Assembly: GCA_025558095.1 (NCBI GenBank) | Contig: JAIVFI010000003.1 | Span: 1,054,001 to 1,118,000 of the forward strand | Direction of reading: 5' to 3' | Length of the DNA stretch: 64,000 nucleotides | Source: Hyaloraphidium curvatum | Lineage: Eukaryota; Monoblepharomycota; Hyaloraphidiomycetes; Hyaloraphidiales; Hyaloraphidiaceae | Shown: piece by piece, positions 1 to 11,161 of the stretch | Layout of the letters: every line of letters begins with the position of its first letter | Numbering within the stretch: the stretch's first letter is position 1 | The notes under the pieces: generated by a model | Database searches by the model: none | What the model was told of the DNA's origin: nothing | What the model saw: only the letters and a program-made list of their open reading frames with translations | Position numbers and translations under genes: made by a program

Positions 1-558
1 GTGCCGCACCCCTCCGAGCCCGGGGGGGTGCTGCAGCTGCTGATCACCGCGGCGTCGACGGGCATCGTGCACGTGCGCGCGCTGCCCGTGGAGGGCGGCG
101 AGCCGGCCCCGCTGGCCGCGTATCCGACCCGGTTCAGGCCGACGTGCATGGTTGCGGGCGTCGCGGGGGCGAAGCCGATCGAGGTGCCCGTGGTGGGCGC
201 GGAGGAGAAGAAGAGCAAGAGGGAGGAGAAGAGGGAGATGTGGGAGCGCAAGATGAAGGAGAGGGGGGCGGGGGGGAAGAGGAAGGCCGAAGAGGGGGCG
301 GAGGCGCCGGCCAATAAGCGGGCCGCGGGGGAGAAGCAGGGCCCGAAGGCTGCTCCGGCGGCACCGCAGGCCAAAGGGAAACCGACAAGCAAGCCGGCAA
401 AGGGCTCGGAAAAGGACTCGGTGCCACTTGCCGGCAAGAAGGAGGCGGGGAAGAAGCAGGCAAAGGGGCCGGGATCGGGCGCCTCCGGAGCCGCGAAAGC
501 CGGGCTGGCGGCGCCGCAGAAGCCCAAGCCCAAGGCAAAGATGTCGATCAGGTCATAG
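1..558 (+). CDS. C-terminal end of a WD-repeat protein (5' truncated)
   Basis: The frame is open to the left edge, so this is the last exon or part of it; the first codon is GTG and is not a start. The first 55 residues read like a final WD blade (LITAASTGIVHVRALPV, then PTRFRPTCMVAG), as at the end of Mak11/PAK1IP1-type ribosome-biogenesis WD proteins. About 120 residues rich in Lys, Ala, Gly and Glu follow, with basic stretches (KKSKREEKREMWERKMKER, KPKPKAKMSIRS) typical of nucleolar proteins. The stop is TAG at 556-558. WD-repeat identity is likely; the Mak11-like assignment is a guess from the end of the protein only. Confidence 0.5.
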   Translation: MPHPSEPGGVLQLLITAASTGIVHVRALPVEGGEPAPLAAYPTRFRPTCMVAGVAGAKPIEVPVVGAEEKKSKREEKREMWERKMKERGAGGKRKAEEGAEAPANKRAAGEKQGPKAAPAAPQAKGKPTSKPAKGSEKDSVPLAGKKEAGKKQAKGPGSGASGAAKAGLAAPQKPKPKAKMSIRS

Positions 559-726
559 TGATCGATTTCCAATACAATGAGGAGCCTTCAAGCTAGCTAG
601 CAAGACGAGTCGTGATTGATCCGCTGCGTGACATCGTCCCTGCCGGCCTGCTCCGCGCCTTGCTCCTGAACTCGCGTTCCGTTCCCCGCGCCCACCCCTC
701 CCGGCATCCGCCCGGCGCGCGCGGCG

Positions 727-2688
727 ATGGTCAACTCGCCGGCATCGCCCGCGACGCCGCCCGACTCGGCGGTGGCGGCGTCGCCCCAGCTGGGCGCCAT
801 CGCGGCCGACGCGGGCGGCGGCGACTCGCCGCAGATCAACGGCCGCCGCTTCTCCGTCTTCTCCAAGGAGACGCTGCTGCCCGCGCTGGTGCGAAGCGTG
901 CCGCCGCCGCGGAGGGCGGTTCTGACGTGTTCCGTCGCGGTGCCTGTCCCCCGCCACCGCACCCGGACTGCCACGCGTTGCAGCGCGGACGGATAAAGGG
1001 CGCTGTGCTGCCGCCGCATACGAAGGGGTACGCTGCGATCGTTCATCGCCCCTGGAAAATTGCCCTGACCGTCGCTGGCTCAGCTACGAGGAGTCCCTGC
1101 TCATCTACAACGGCGCCGTCACCGCCAAGCCGGCCGTCGTGATCCGCCCCTACGACTCGAACGATGTGGCCAGGTGCGTCTCGGCGCCCTACTTTCAACA
1201 CACACGGGCATGTTGCTCATCCTGCTTGCCCCTCAGCGCCGTCCGCGTGGCCAAGGACTTCGGCCTCACCATCTCCGTCCGCTCCGGCGGCCACTCCGCC
1301 ACCGGCAAATCCATCCAGGGCCAGATCGTCCTCGACCTCTCCCGCACCATGAACGCCGTGTGGGTCCTCGAGCCCGACCCGACCCACCCGGACCCGTACG
1401 TGCGCTTCGACGGCGGCGCGCGCGTGGCAGACATCGACGAGATCATCGCGCGGAGGGGTTACGTGACCCCGCTGGGGACGTACCAGGGCATCGGCGTGGG
1501 GAGCGTGTTGGGCGGCGGGGTGGGGTACCTGAGCAGGCAGCTCGGGCTGAGCATCGACCAGGTGGTCGAGGCCGAGGTGGTCACCTCCGAGGGGCAGATC
1601 ATCGTGTGCAGCGCAAAGGACAACCCAGGTGGGTTGGGCGTTGCCGCCTGCTGGAATGCTCGGTGTGCCAACCCCCATTTCCTCGGGCAGACCTGTTCTG
1701 GGGGATCCGCGGGGCCGGATCCAACTTCGGCATCGTCACCTCGGTCGTCATGAAGCTCCGCAAGCTGCGCTCCGTCTACTCGGGCATGGTCATCTACCCC
1801 ATGCAGACGGTGGAGAGCGCCAAGGACTCGCTGGCCAAGTGGGCGAGGTTCATGGGGCCCAGCACGCCGGACCAATTCACGACGAGCGCCAAGCTGGGCT
1901 GCGACGCGCACGGGGCGCCGGTGATCCTGTTCAGCTTCTGCTACGCGGGAAGCGAGGTGCGTGGCCGCGCTGGGGCCGCTTTTCTTGAGCTGATCCGTCT
2001 CCTGGCCGTGTTCAGGAGGAAGCCAAGGCGCTCATCGAGCCGTTCATGGTCTCGCTCCCCTTCAGCCCGATCATGAACTCGCTAAAGAGACGTGACTACA
2101 TCCAGCAGCAACGAAACGTCGGTCTTTCTTCATCTCATGGTCTGATCCTGTGGTGACCACCCATTTCCAGACGAGCCAATACCTCCCCCCCGCCGGCTAC
2201 CGCTGGGGCGTCCGCTCCGAGTACATCGACGAGCTCACCCCCACCCTGATCGGCGAGCTCGCCGAGTCCATCATCGGCATGCCCGAGCAGGCGCAGCGCA
2301 GCACCATCGACATCACCCTCCTCGGCGGCGCCGTGGCGCGCGTCGAGCCCGGCGACACGACGTGGTGGCACCGCAAGAGCCCGTACGAGGTGACCCTGAC
2401 GGCCAGCTGGAGCGAGGAGGAGGAGGACGCGGTCAACATGGACTGGCTCGTGAAGGTGGGCCTGGTGGAGCGCGGAGCGATGCTGTCGTGTTGACCTGGT
2501 CTCGGCAGACCAACGAAAAGGTGCGCAAGGTCGGCTCGGGCCCGTCGCCCAACGGCAACGACGCCATCTCGCCCGAGTCGATAAAGCGCTGCTACGGCGA
2601 CAACTACGCCAAGCTCCAGGAGCTCAAGAAAAAGTGGGACCCGGAGAACATGTTCCGGTTCAACGTGAACATCCCTCCGGCGCCTTGA
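727..2688 (+). CDS. BBE-type FAD-linked oxidoreductase
   Basis: Flavoenzyme of the berberine bridge/GOOX oxidase superfamily; substrate unknown, often a carbohydrate or alcohol. Later exons are clear: up to 1173, 1237..1628, 1691..1956, 2016..2117, 2171..2455 and 2509..2688, all joined in frame. The first exon (ATG 727 to about 888-926) and its join near 1025-1084 are uncertain. Seen: the FAD-binding loop SVRSGGHSATG, whose His is the usual 8-alpha flavin attachment site, then LGTYQGIGVGS, DLFWGIRGAGSNFGIVT and the C-terminal BBE motif YGDNYAKLQELKKKWDP. The Cys that makes the second flavin bond in bicovalent relatives is Tyr here (LGTY), so I infer a single covalent link. About 490 residues, normal for the family. 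No convincing signal peptide at the proposed start. Confidence 0.85.
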
Positions 2689-2799
2689 ACATAGCGGGAA
2701 ATTGTATGCTCGGACCACGTGGAAATGGGACTGCTGCCTCTTTCGTATCCTCGTGTTGTTGCTTTCTCTCTTGCGTCACGTCCCATTTGTCGTCAGGAA

Positions 2800-3513
2800 T
2801 CAAAGCGACCGGCTTCGCTGGAGGGGCGCCCCGTGCCCAATGGCTTCCGCACCAGATGCGGCCCTCATCTCCGCGTCCCTCTCCTCTTCCCACCCTCTCC
2901 GGAAGCTCGGATCCATCATCATTATTCCGCCCCACGCCGCGGCGTCCCCGAACCCGGCGGCCCACATGATCGCGCCCGCCTCCCGCTTGACCGCCTCGCC
3001 GTCCCCCGAGCCCCTCAAGAATGAGGTCAGCAGCAAAGCAGCGCAGCGGCTGTCATCCGGCAGCGAGCCACGGACCACCCTCGCAACGTCCGCGGGGCGT
3101 TCCCCAGGCATCGCGCCGCGCAGGTCCCCCAGCGCCCTGACGAGGCAAATCGAGACGCCCCCGGAGCGGCAGGTGCCCAGCGGCGCGCTCGTATAGAGTT
3201 CCGTCGACAGGGTCTTTGCCAAGAACACGCCCAGCTCCGTCCACGGCACGCCGGCCCTCCTCGCGGCGCCCAGCTTCGCGGCCAGGGACGCGTGGTCCCC
3301 CGCGACCGCGGCCCGCAGCAAGGAGCGGCAGAATTTGAAGGCGGCGTCGGGGGGCAGGGCTGCGCCCAGGGCGGGCCACCGCAGCGCGAACTCGGCGGAG
3401 CAGAGGCGGCGCAGGACGCGCGAGGCGCGGGACAGCGCGGAGAGGGACCGCAGGGGGAGCGGCGGGAGGAGGTGCAGCGCCAGCAAGTCCGCGGGCAGTG
3501 CAGAGAACGACAT
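2800..3513 (-). CDS. F-box-like protein, single exon
   Basis: 237 residues. The N-terminus (FSALPADLLALHLLPPLPL, then RSLSALSRASRVLRRLC) matches the F-box pattern Lx2LPx(D/E)(L/I)Lx2I, the Skp1-binding segment of SCF ubiquitin ligase adaptors. The rest is Ala/Leu-rich, may form helical repeats, and shows no recognised substrate-binding domain. The frame is intact from ATG at 3513 to its stop. Its 3' end lies about 110 bp from the convergent FAD oxidase gene. The F-box call rests on one short motif; partner and target are unknown. Confidence 0.6.
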   Translation of the reverse strand: MSFSALPADLLALHLLPPLPLRSLSALSRASRVLRRLCSAEFALRWPALGAALPPDAAFKFCRSLLRAAVAGDHASLAAKLGAARRAGVPWTELGVFLAKTLSTELYTSAPLGTCRSGGVSICLVRALGDLRGAMPGERPADVARVVRGSLPDDSRCAALLLTSFLRGSGDGEAVKREAGAIMWAAGFGDAAAWGGIMMMDPSFRRGWEEERDAEMRAASGAEAIGHGAPLQRSRSL

Positions 3514-3803
3514 TTCTGTCGCGACTGCAGGGTCGGAGACAACTGTTTTCGGCGCTCGAGCTGGTCACGCGGCACCGGAATCCGGGTCGCTCGAGCGGGA
3601 GGCGCCGCAGTTCGATCACGCCCGTGCACTGTCCCCCTCGGCCAGCCCATCTAGGGCTTCGATCAGCACCGTTCGAGGCCGAAAGCAAACTCTAGATCAA
3701 GATATACACGTGATCGTTCCTGCGATGCACAGGATCTAGGCGCCCGAGGCGCATGGGGCCATATAGCCCCTAGATCCGACAGAGGATCCTCGAGATGGGT
3801 CCA

Positions 3804-4899
3804 TCAGTTCCACGTCGTCGGATCCCAGCCTGCCACGAGCAGCGTAGTGAGAACCGTGCCCGAGGGTTCAGTGAAGAAGATGCCGAACCCACCGACGTTG
3901 CCGCCAGAGTCCCATTTGGCCATCTCGTCGAGATCATCCTTGTCCAGCTTGAAATCAAACACGTCCGCGTTGGACAGGATGCGGTCCTGGTGGACCGACT
4001 TGGGCAGCACGATGTAGCTGCGTCCGACGCATCAGCCAATCGGCCAGCTCCCTTGCCCGAATCACTCACTTGTGGTCGATCGCCCATCGCAGCAGCACCT
4101 GCGCCGGCGTCTTGCCGTGCTTCTCCGCGATCTTCTGCAGCCTCGGATCCCCGAACTTCTGCCCCCTCGTGATGGATCCCCACGGCTCCACCGCGATCCC
4201 GCGCTTCTGGCACTCGGCAACGATCTCCCTGCGCTGCAGGAAGGGGTGCAGCTCGAGCTGGTTGACGGCGGGTTTGACGGTGGCGTACGCGTCCATCTCC
4301 TTAATGTGCTTGACACCGTAGTTGGAGATGCCGATGGACTTGACCAGGCCGTCCTTCTGGAGCTGCTCCATCGCCCGCCAGGTGTCCTTCCTAGTACCCT
4401 CCTGCGACTTAATGAGCAACACGTCCACCAAAGGTCACCGGAAGATCCCACCTGGGGCGAGTGGATCAGGTAGAGGTCAATGTAGTCCGTCCCCAGCCTC
4501 TTCAGCGAGTCCTTGCACGCCTTGATGGTCTGATTGTACCCCTGGCTCGAGTTCCAGACCTTGCCGGCCGTCAGACCCCTCCACGTCACCCCCGCGAGCC
4601 CGCACCTTGGACGTGATGTACACCTCGCTCCGCGGCACCCCGCTGTCCACCACCGCCTTCCCGACCTCCTTCTCGTTCCCGTACAGCTCCGCCGTGTCGA
4701 TGTGGCGATACCCGGCCTCGAGCGCCCACTTCACGGCCTGATAGCATTCCTTCCCCTTTGCCTGGTACACCCCGAGACCGAGGATGGGGATCTCGTGGCC
4801 GTCGTTGAACTTGACCTTTGGGCAGGCCAGGAGGCGGGCCTTGGCGCCGTCGGTCGCGGTGGACATGGCGCGGTAGGCCCAGGCGGCGGCGAAGACCAC
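3804..4899 (-). CDS. aldo/keto reductase
   Basis: NADPH-dependent carbonyl reductase of the AKR superfamily (TIM barrel), about 315 residues. Exons on the minus strand: 4899..4606, 4559..4452, 4401..4070 and 4017..3804, which join in frame across introns of 46, 50 and 52 bp. Seen: [14 protein letters not shown] with the catalytic Asp and Tyr, YITSKVWNS with the catalytic Lys, DLYLIHSPQ with the catalytic His, [11 protein letters not shown], and the NADP-phosphate-binding segment [16 protein letters not shown] at 4899 gives 11 extra residues; ATG at 4866 (MSTATDGAK) is an equally good start. The substrate cannot be read from the sequence. Confidence 0.9.
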
Positions 4900-5201
4900 G
4901 GCGAGGCGGGAGAGGCTGGCGACGGTCGTGGCGGCGGCGGGGAGGGAGAAGAGGGAGTAGGTGCTTGTTTGAACAAATAGTAGAGCGGAGACCGCTCTCT
5001 ACTAGGAGAAGGAGCGCTTTGGTAATCGTGATGTTGACCGCGAGCACGCGGATCGCGTCCGCAGCAGCCTCGGATTCGATTCTTGTCTCCATCCCAGGGA
5101 AGGCGCCAAAGATGCCCAGACGACGCTATTGAAACGCGTTTCTTTCTGTCGCATGCCCGATTCCGCATTCTCTGCCCCGATTCGCGCGATTTCCCTCCCC
5201 C
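4900..5201. other. divergent intergenic region
   Basis: Space between the aldo/keto reductase (minus) and the methyltransferase (plus), so both promoters should lie here. No RNA gene, repeat or convincing open frame seen. Confidence 0.4.
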
Positions 5202-6296
5202 ATGCCCGCGGACGCCGCGGGAGACAGCCTGCCCATCCGTCTCCCCCCGAACCCCCTCTACCGTGTCCAGCCCCGGTGCGACCTGCCTCCTTCCGACCAT
5301 CTCGCTAAGGGTGGTTCGCTCCGGCTTGCTTTGGCCCTGGTCAACGAGATCGGGCTAGCGCGGAGGAGCGATTTCGCGCGGTTCGAGACCGATGAGGGCC
5401 GGACGTGGCTTCAATGCTCCGCGGTCATTGCCGCTGGCAGCGACGAGGTGCTTTTGGATGCGGAGCGGGCGCCGCTGGGATCCGACGGGAAGTCGGAGGT
5501 TCGGGTCGCTCTCCAGGGCGCGCAACAGGCGAAGGGGTTCTTCCTCAAGATCGCTGCCGTCGACGCGGAGGACCAAGAGAGGAATGACATTGTTCCCCTG
5601 GTTCTCGGCCCGTTTGTGGGCCCCGGAGACCCGAGCTCGGACGCCGCGCCGGGCATCGTGGACGTTTTCCGGCCTGTGGACCTGCCACCAGGCGCAACGG
5701 GCCCCTTTCTGGACGGTTCCAGACACATGCTGCTCCTGCAGGAGGAATGGGGCGGCGGGATTCCCGCCAAGGCGTGGGATTCAGCCTTTGCGATCGCCGA
5801 GCACCTCCGTCGCCGGCCCGACCTCCTTTCTGGACAGGAACGGCTGCTGGACCTGTCGAGCGGGAACGCGCTGCTAGGCCTCCTCGTCTCGCGGCTTGCG
5901 CCGGGGAAGGAAGTGTTCGTCACGGACCTCCCCGAAGCGCTGGACCTACCCAGGTTGAATGCGGAGAGGAACGGTGGGGGCGTCGAGGTCCGCGGACTCG
6001 ATTGGTACGCGCCGGCCGACTCGGGGATCGGACCGCGCTCGGTGGGATTCGCCATTCTGTCGGACCTGCTGTACGAGAACGAGCATTTCCCGGCGCTGCT
6101 GGGCGCCCTCGACTACTTGATCCGCGACGGAGGACGGATTCTCGTGGGCTACAAGAGGCGGGGGTTAACCGAGGTTGAAGAGAGCGAGTTTTGGGAGTCT
6201 TTGGGCAAGGGGTTCGCGGAAGTGGTAGACGAACGGGAGCTGGATCCGCCCGGCATGGAAGGCAGCGGCGTGGAACTCAGGCTCTTTCAACGATAG
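5202..6296 (+). CDS. METTL21-like (Methyltransf_16) methyltransferase
   Basis: 364 residues in a single exon. A Rossmann-type SAM-binding segment is visible near residue 220 (LLDLSSGNALLGLLVSRL), followed by the acidic strand VFVTDLPEAL and a downstream SDLLYENEHFPALL. The latter resembles the D-x-x-Y motif of protein-lysine methyltransferases of the Methyltransf_16 family. The glycine loop is unusual (DLSSGNALLG rather than ELGSGTGLVG). The first 200 residues are a less conserved domain, as in METTL22- or EFM-type enzymes. The protein substrate is unknown. ATG at 5202 is the first in frame and lies just after the divergent promoter region. Confidence 0.7.
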   Translation: MPADAAGDSLPIRLPPNPLYRVQPRCDLPPSDHLAKGGSLRLALALVNEIGLARRSDFARFETDEGRTWLQCSAVIAAGSDEVLLDAERAPLGSDGKSEVRVALQGAQQAKGFFLKIAAVDAEDQERNDIVPLVLGPFVGPGDPSSDAAPGIVDVFRPVDLPPGATGPFLDGSRHMLLLQEEWGGGIPAKAWDSAFAIAEHLRRRPDLLSGQERLLDLSSGNALLGLLVSRLAPGKEVFVTDLPEALDLPRLNAERNGGGVEVRGLDWYAPADSGIGPRSVGFAILSDLLYENEHFPALLGALDYLIRDGGRILVGYKRRGLTEVEESEFWESLGKGFAEVVDERELDPPGMEGSGVELRLFQR

Positions 6297-6315
6297 ATCC
6301 ATTCACAAGATTCGT

Positions 6316-6894
6316 TCACTGCACCCTCGTCTTGTTGTACCGCGGCAGAACGTCCCGCAACAGTTCGATGTGCCGCAGATGGAGGGGCGTCGAGGGGATC
6401 GAGAGCGCCGTCGCCGACTGCAGATGCTGCTTCTGCTCGCCGCCGGCAATGAAGACAACAGTCCCGTCCACCAGCTCGCCCTCGGCACATGCCATGGGCG
6501 TCACCACCACCCGGTTCCCAAGTTTCGCCCCCGCAGCGACCTTTGCTCTCGGCTCGATTGTGCAGCCGTTCCCCATTGAGCCCTCCACGGAGCAACCAAT
6601 CTCCAGTAGGTTCTCGCTGCCGATAACCAGCGTCCCTGGGCCCCGGTTGACAACATGCACTCGGTCCTCGAAGATGTTGCTGTCCCCGACCACTATCGGC
6701 CCGCCCGACGCGTCCAGCCGGACGTGGTGGTGGAACACGTTGTTCTTTCCCAGCTTCACGTCGCCCGTGAAGGAACAAGATTCGCAGATGAGGCTCAGGG
6801 AGGGGTCGCGCGTCGGCGGGGGCGCGGCGGAGGAGGGTGCCGCGTCCGGGGCGGCAGAGGCCGCAAGGGGCGCTGCCGGTGCCGGCTGCGCCAT
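6316..6894 (-). CDS. DCTN6: dynactin subunit 6 (p27)
   Basis: 192 residues, single exon. Dynactin p27 is a left-handed parallel beta-helix subunit of the pointed-end complex of dynactin, the dynein cofactor on microtubules. After a low-complexity Ala/Pro N-terminus of about 30 residues come hexapeptide-type turns: CSFTGDVKLGKNNVFHHHV, IVVGDSNIFEDRV, LVIGSENLLEIGCSVEG, CTIEPRAKV and AKLGNRVVVTPMA. The C-terminal helix (LHLRHIELLRDVLPRYNK) also matches the family. Gamma-type carbonic anhydrases share the fold, but the metal-binding His set is absent, favouring DCTN6. The long Ala/Pro N-terminus is unusual. Confidence 0.85.
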   Translation of the reverse strand: MAQPAPAAPLAASAAPDAAPSSAAPPPTRDPSLSLICESCSFTGDVKLGKNNVFHHHVRLDASGGPIVVGDSNIFEDRVHVVNRGPGTLVIGSENLLEIGCSVEGSMGNGCTIEPRAKVAAGAKLGNRVVVTPMACAEGELVDGTVVFIAGGEQKQHLQSATALSIPSTPLHLRHIELLRDVLPRYNKTRVQ

Positions 6895-7148
6895 ATTCGA
6901 ATGTTTTCAGACACGAATGCTTTATTCAAGACGCGAGGCGGCAGTCCAGTAGCCGCGGAGGGTGGGCAACCTCATGCAACGCGATTTCGGAGAGTCGCCG
7001 CCGCGAAACTTTCAACGACCTCCCAATTCCGCCGGGACCTGGCAGCCATGCGCCCGCGGTGAAAAGCGGCGGTGCAAGCTACTCGGAATATCGTTTCTGC
7101 CGCGATATTGGACGCTCCCGCGTGGTCGCGACAATGACGGAAGCCCCC

Positions 7149-10100
7149 ATGTCCCTCTCCCTCCTGTGAGCTTCCCTGCAGCCATCTGCACCGAATCCCG
7201 GCTAACAACCCCATTCACCCATTCACAGCCATGTATTCGGCCTGAACAGCCAGGTTCCGCCGGGGATTTCGCTCCTGGCGGAGGACCAGGTCGTCGTGTA
7301 CCCGGCGGGCTCCCGACTCGTATTCAGCGAGCTCGAGACCAAGACGCAGACCTTCATTGAGCTGCCGAATCCCATATCGGCTTTTGCGGTCGACGGACGG
7401 AAGAAGTTTGTGGCGGTTGCGGAGCGGACGGCGGAGAAGCCTTCCATTACGGTCTACGACGTCGCGACGCGAAAGGTCCGCAAGACCTTTCTGCTGCCCG
7501 CCGACTCCGGCGACGCCAAGGAGTTCGTCTCGGTTGCCATATCGCCGGATGGCAAGCACGTGGTTGGGCAGCTGGCCGCCCCGGACTGGACTCTTTACCT
7601 CTGGCAGTGGGACAAGCCGCGGCCCGTCGCGAGCTTCGTCTCCTCCAAGAAGTCGCGGTCGCGCCAGTCGAGCATGCTCAAAGAAGGACCGCCCAGCGGG
7701 GAGCTCGACGGATCCTCCACGGTGTCGGGCAGCGGACTCGCTCCCAACGCTTCCCAACGAGGCTCATTCATGGGAAGCTCGCTCTCCTTCGGATCCAATG
7801 CCTCAAGGGTCAACGAAGCCCCTCCCGTCTACCAGGTCAGCTTCCACCCGACGGATCCCTTGAGAGTGGTCGTCGTCGGGCTCGGCGTGCTCCACCTCTT
7901 GCGCATTGGGGACACGCAGCTCGAGAGCGTCGCCGCGCCACTGACGCGCTCGACGGCCTTGAAGCGGACCGACATTACCGCCCACACCTGGACGTCGGAT
8001 GGCGCCTGGCTCGTCGTCGGCACGTCCGACGGCAGGGTTATTGCCTACACGGTGGACGGAGAGCTGGTCGGGGAGAGCGTGCATCTTGGCGGAACTCCTC
8101 CGACCCCTCGTGGAGTGCGGTCCCTCGTGCCTTGGTCACGCGGTGTCGTAGGCGGCGGGGACTTCGGCTCCATTGTTGTTTTCGAGCGCCTCGATCTCGG
8201 AGCTGCTTCTATCGAAGCAGTGGAAAAGGCCGCGGACGCGAGCGCGGCTCCGAGCAAAGCCGGTGCGAGCCAGGCGGCTTCGGTGGTGAACAGCCGCCCT
8301 GGTTCACCTGCAGCATCGCCGAAACCAAAGCCGGGAAACCTGGCGCCCATTTTCCGTCGGATGAAGACCATGAACCCGGGCGGCGAGGACGTCGAGCACG
8401 TGTTGGGCCTGGCGATGACCTCAACGGAGGACTACCTCTTGGCCAGCACCGACACGAAGCAGGTCTACCGCCTCTCGCTCATGGACCGGGTGGTCGATTC
8501 CTCGGAAAGGTCGCAGCACCCGTTGGAGGCCTTCCACCGCGGCCCGATCACCAGTCTGGACGTCTGCGTCCGCCGGCCGCTTGTCGCCACGTCGGGACCG
8601 GACAAGACCGTGCGAATCTGGAACTACGTCGACAAGACGATCGAAGTGTCGCGGCAGTTCATGGACGATCCCTACAGCTTGGCCCTCCATCCAAGCGGCC
8701 TGTACATCCTCGTCGGCTTCCCCGACAAGCTCCGCCTGATGAGCGTCGTCATCGACGACCTCCGGATGTACGAGGAGATCCCTCTGCGGGGCTGCCGCGA
8801 GTGCCAGTTCTCCAACGGGGGCCATCTTTTCGCTGCAGTGCAGGGCACGTCGGTCCACGTGTACAAGACATGGACGTACGAGCTGGTGGCCAGCTTCAGG
8901 GAGCACAACGGCAAGATCAAGAGCATCCAGTGGTCTGACGACGACTCGCACCTCGTCTCTGCCGGATTCGATGGCTCCGTGTTCATCTGGAACTGGTCCA
9001 GCGGGGCCAAAGAGTTTGAGAGCACAGTCAAGACGACAATGTACGGCTGCGCATGGCCGTCGCGGGACCGCAGCATCCTTTGGGCTTCGGGATACGGCGA
9101 CAAGTCGCTGCGCGAGTGGGCAGGAGCGGCGGCCAGCCCCAGGGACTGGACGCTGGATGCCAACGTCACCTCGATGTCCACCTCGGCCGACGGGCGTTCC
9201 CTCTTCCTCGGCCTGTCGAACGGGACTGTGTGCGTGGCCCCGCTTCCTCTGTCGTCTTCTGCATCGGGTGGGCTGGTGGTGACGAAGCACAAGGTGTCGC
9301 ACGCCGCGGTCACCAAGATCCGTGTTTCGCCCGACGGGCGGGAGCTCTTTGCCACCTCGGACGACGGCGGGCTGTACATCTACAGCTGCGCTGCCGCGGT
9401 GGTGGGCACCAGCGGCACCGGGGCAGCTCCCGTGGATCCGGAGCTCGGCCGCATCTTTCCGGACGAGGTCCTGACCACCAAGTCCGACCTCGAGGAGCGG
9501 CTGCAGGAGATGCGTGATCTCGAGACGCGGATCCAGGAGATGAAGTCGGAGCACGACTACCAGCTCAAGATGAAGGAGATGCAGCACAAGGAGAACATGC
9601 GGTCCGCGACCGAGAGCCTGAGCAAGGAGATCGAGAGGCTGGCGGCGTCCACTTCGGCCGTGACCCTTGAGCTGCAGCGGACCAAGGATGCGCATTCGGC
9701 GACGGTTGCGGGGATGATCGCGACGCACGCGCAGGAGCTGCAGAAGATGGAGGACGAGTACACCAAGAAGCTCCTGTCGGAGTTCGACAGGGTTGATTCC
9801 CTCGGAACCAACCTTTCCCGCGACCGCACCGAGTTCGAGATGAGGCTTCAGGCCGCGTCGGATGCCCACAAGGATGCCGTGGAGAAGATGGAAGCGAACG
9901 AAAGGCTGAAGATGGCCGCAAGGCAGCGCGAATACGACTCGCTCAAGGCGGAAATGGACGCCCGGATCCGGGAGGCCGCGGAAGTGCTCGACCAAACAAA
10001 GAACCGAATGAATGTGGAGCTCGCGGAGCAGAAGCAGAAGTACGATGCCCTCCTCCTTGCAGAGCGCAACACCATCATCAGCCTCAAGGCCGACAACGGG

Positions 10101-11091
10101 ATCCTGAGGAAGAAGGCGCAGGGGTCCCAGACCGAGATCGAGGCGCACAAGGCCGAGGTAGTCAAGAAGGTCGAAGAGATCAAGCGCCTGCAGGGCGTCA
10201 TCAAGGGGCTGGAGCGCGACATTGTCGCTCTCAACCGGGAGGTGGGTCTTCGCTTACTGATTTGAAGACACTCCGATTGAGGGGCAATTCGCTGCAGATA
10301 CGAGAACGAGACGATACGATCCAGGACAAGGACCGGCACATCTACGACGTCAAGAAGAAGAACCAGGAGCTGGAAAAGTTCAAGTTCGTCCTCGACTACA
10401 AGATCCGCGAGCTTCGGGAGCAGATCGAGCCAAAGGACCAGGAGCTCGAGGACCTTCAGGCCAGGAACCGCGACCTGGACATGCAGCTCCAGCAGGCGAG
10501 CAAGATGACGTACGACCTGGACGGCACCATCCTGGAGATGAAGATGAAGGCCAAGGCGCTGGAGAAGGAGCTCGCGGCGACCAAGGCGGAGCTCGGGAGC
10601 AAAGAGACGGCGCTGACGCGGATCCGCTTCGACGTCGCGCAGTGCGCCAGGTTCCTCGAACTTCCGCAGGAACTCAGGGTGCGTGGAGGAGCGATTGACC
10701 TCACAAAAAGGCCAACTCACCTTCCTCCTAGACACATGCAATCGCAATCTACCGAAAGTATTGCTCCGAAGAGGCCGTTGAAGTTGAACCAAGACAATCG
10801 CGTGCCGAGGGCGATCCCGGAATGGTCGGCGAAAGAGGGGAAACCACGACAGCGGAGCAGGCGGCCCAGCACCAGCGGGTGCTCGCGGAGCTGCGGAGCC
10901 AGCTCGAGAAGGAGCGATCCAAGGCAAAGGCGGAGGCGGCGAAGATGGTCAGGGAGAACCTGAAGCTGATCGAGTAAGCACGCCTCCTCCGAACCGCTAC
11001 CACCCCAATTTTGACTTGCCATATTGCTTCCAGCGAAATCAAGGTCCTTAAGACTGAGCTAGACTCGCGCAGGGGAGCGAAGAAGGTGTAG
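7149..11091 (+). CDS. CFAP57: cilia- and flagella-associated protein 57 (WDR65)
   Basis: About 1236 residues in five exons: 7149..7165, 7229..10241, 10298..10678, 10732..10973 and 11034..11091, all joining in frame. The 17-nt first coding exon gives MSLSL and splices to HVFGLNSQVPPGI, the hallmark CFAP57 N-terminus. WD repeats fill about residues 30-730 (for example VRIWNYVDK, GSVFIWNW). A long coiled coil then runs to the end and includes the conserved IQDKDRHIYDVKKKNQELEK and FVLDYKIRELREQIEPKDQE. CFAP57 belongs to the regulatory complex of inner-arm dyneins in motile axonemes. Length and architecture match animal and algal orthologues, so the lineage probably builds flagella or lost them recently. 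Confidence 0.93.
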
Positions 11092-11161
11092 ATCGGAGGC
11101 GCCTGCGAAAGAGATTGCGGAGCGTCGGGCACGGGAACCGCCGCCGACAAACAGTCCCGCC

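Noticed and set aside
8421-10148. 575-residue minus-strand open frame
   Set aside because: It lies antisense to CFAP57. His/Arg/Leu-rich composition without any motif is the mirror of codon bias.
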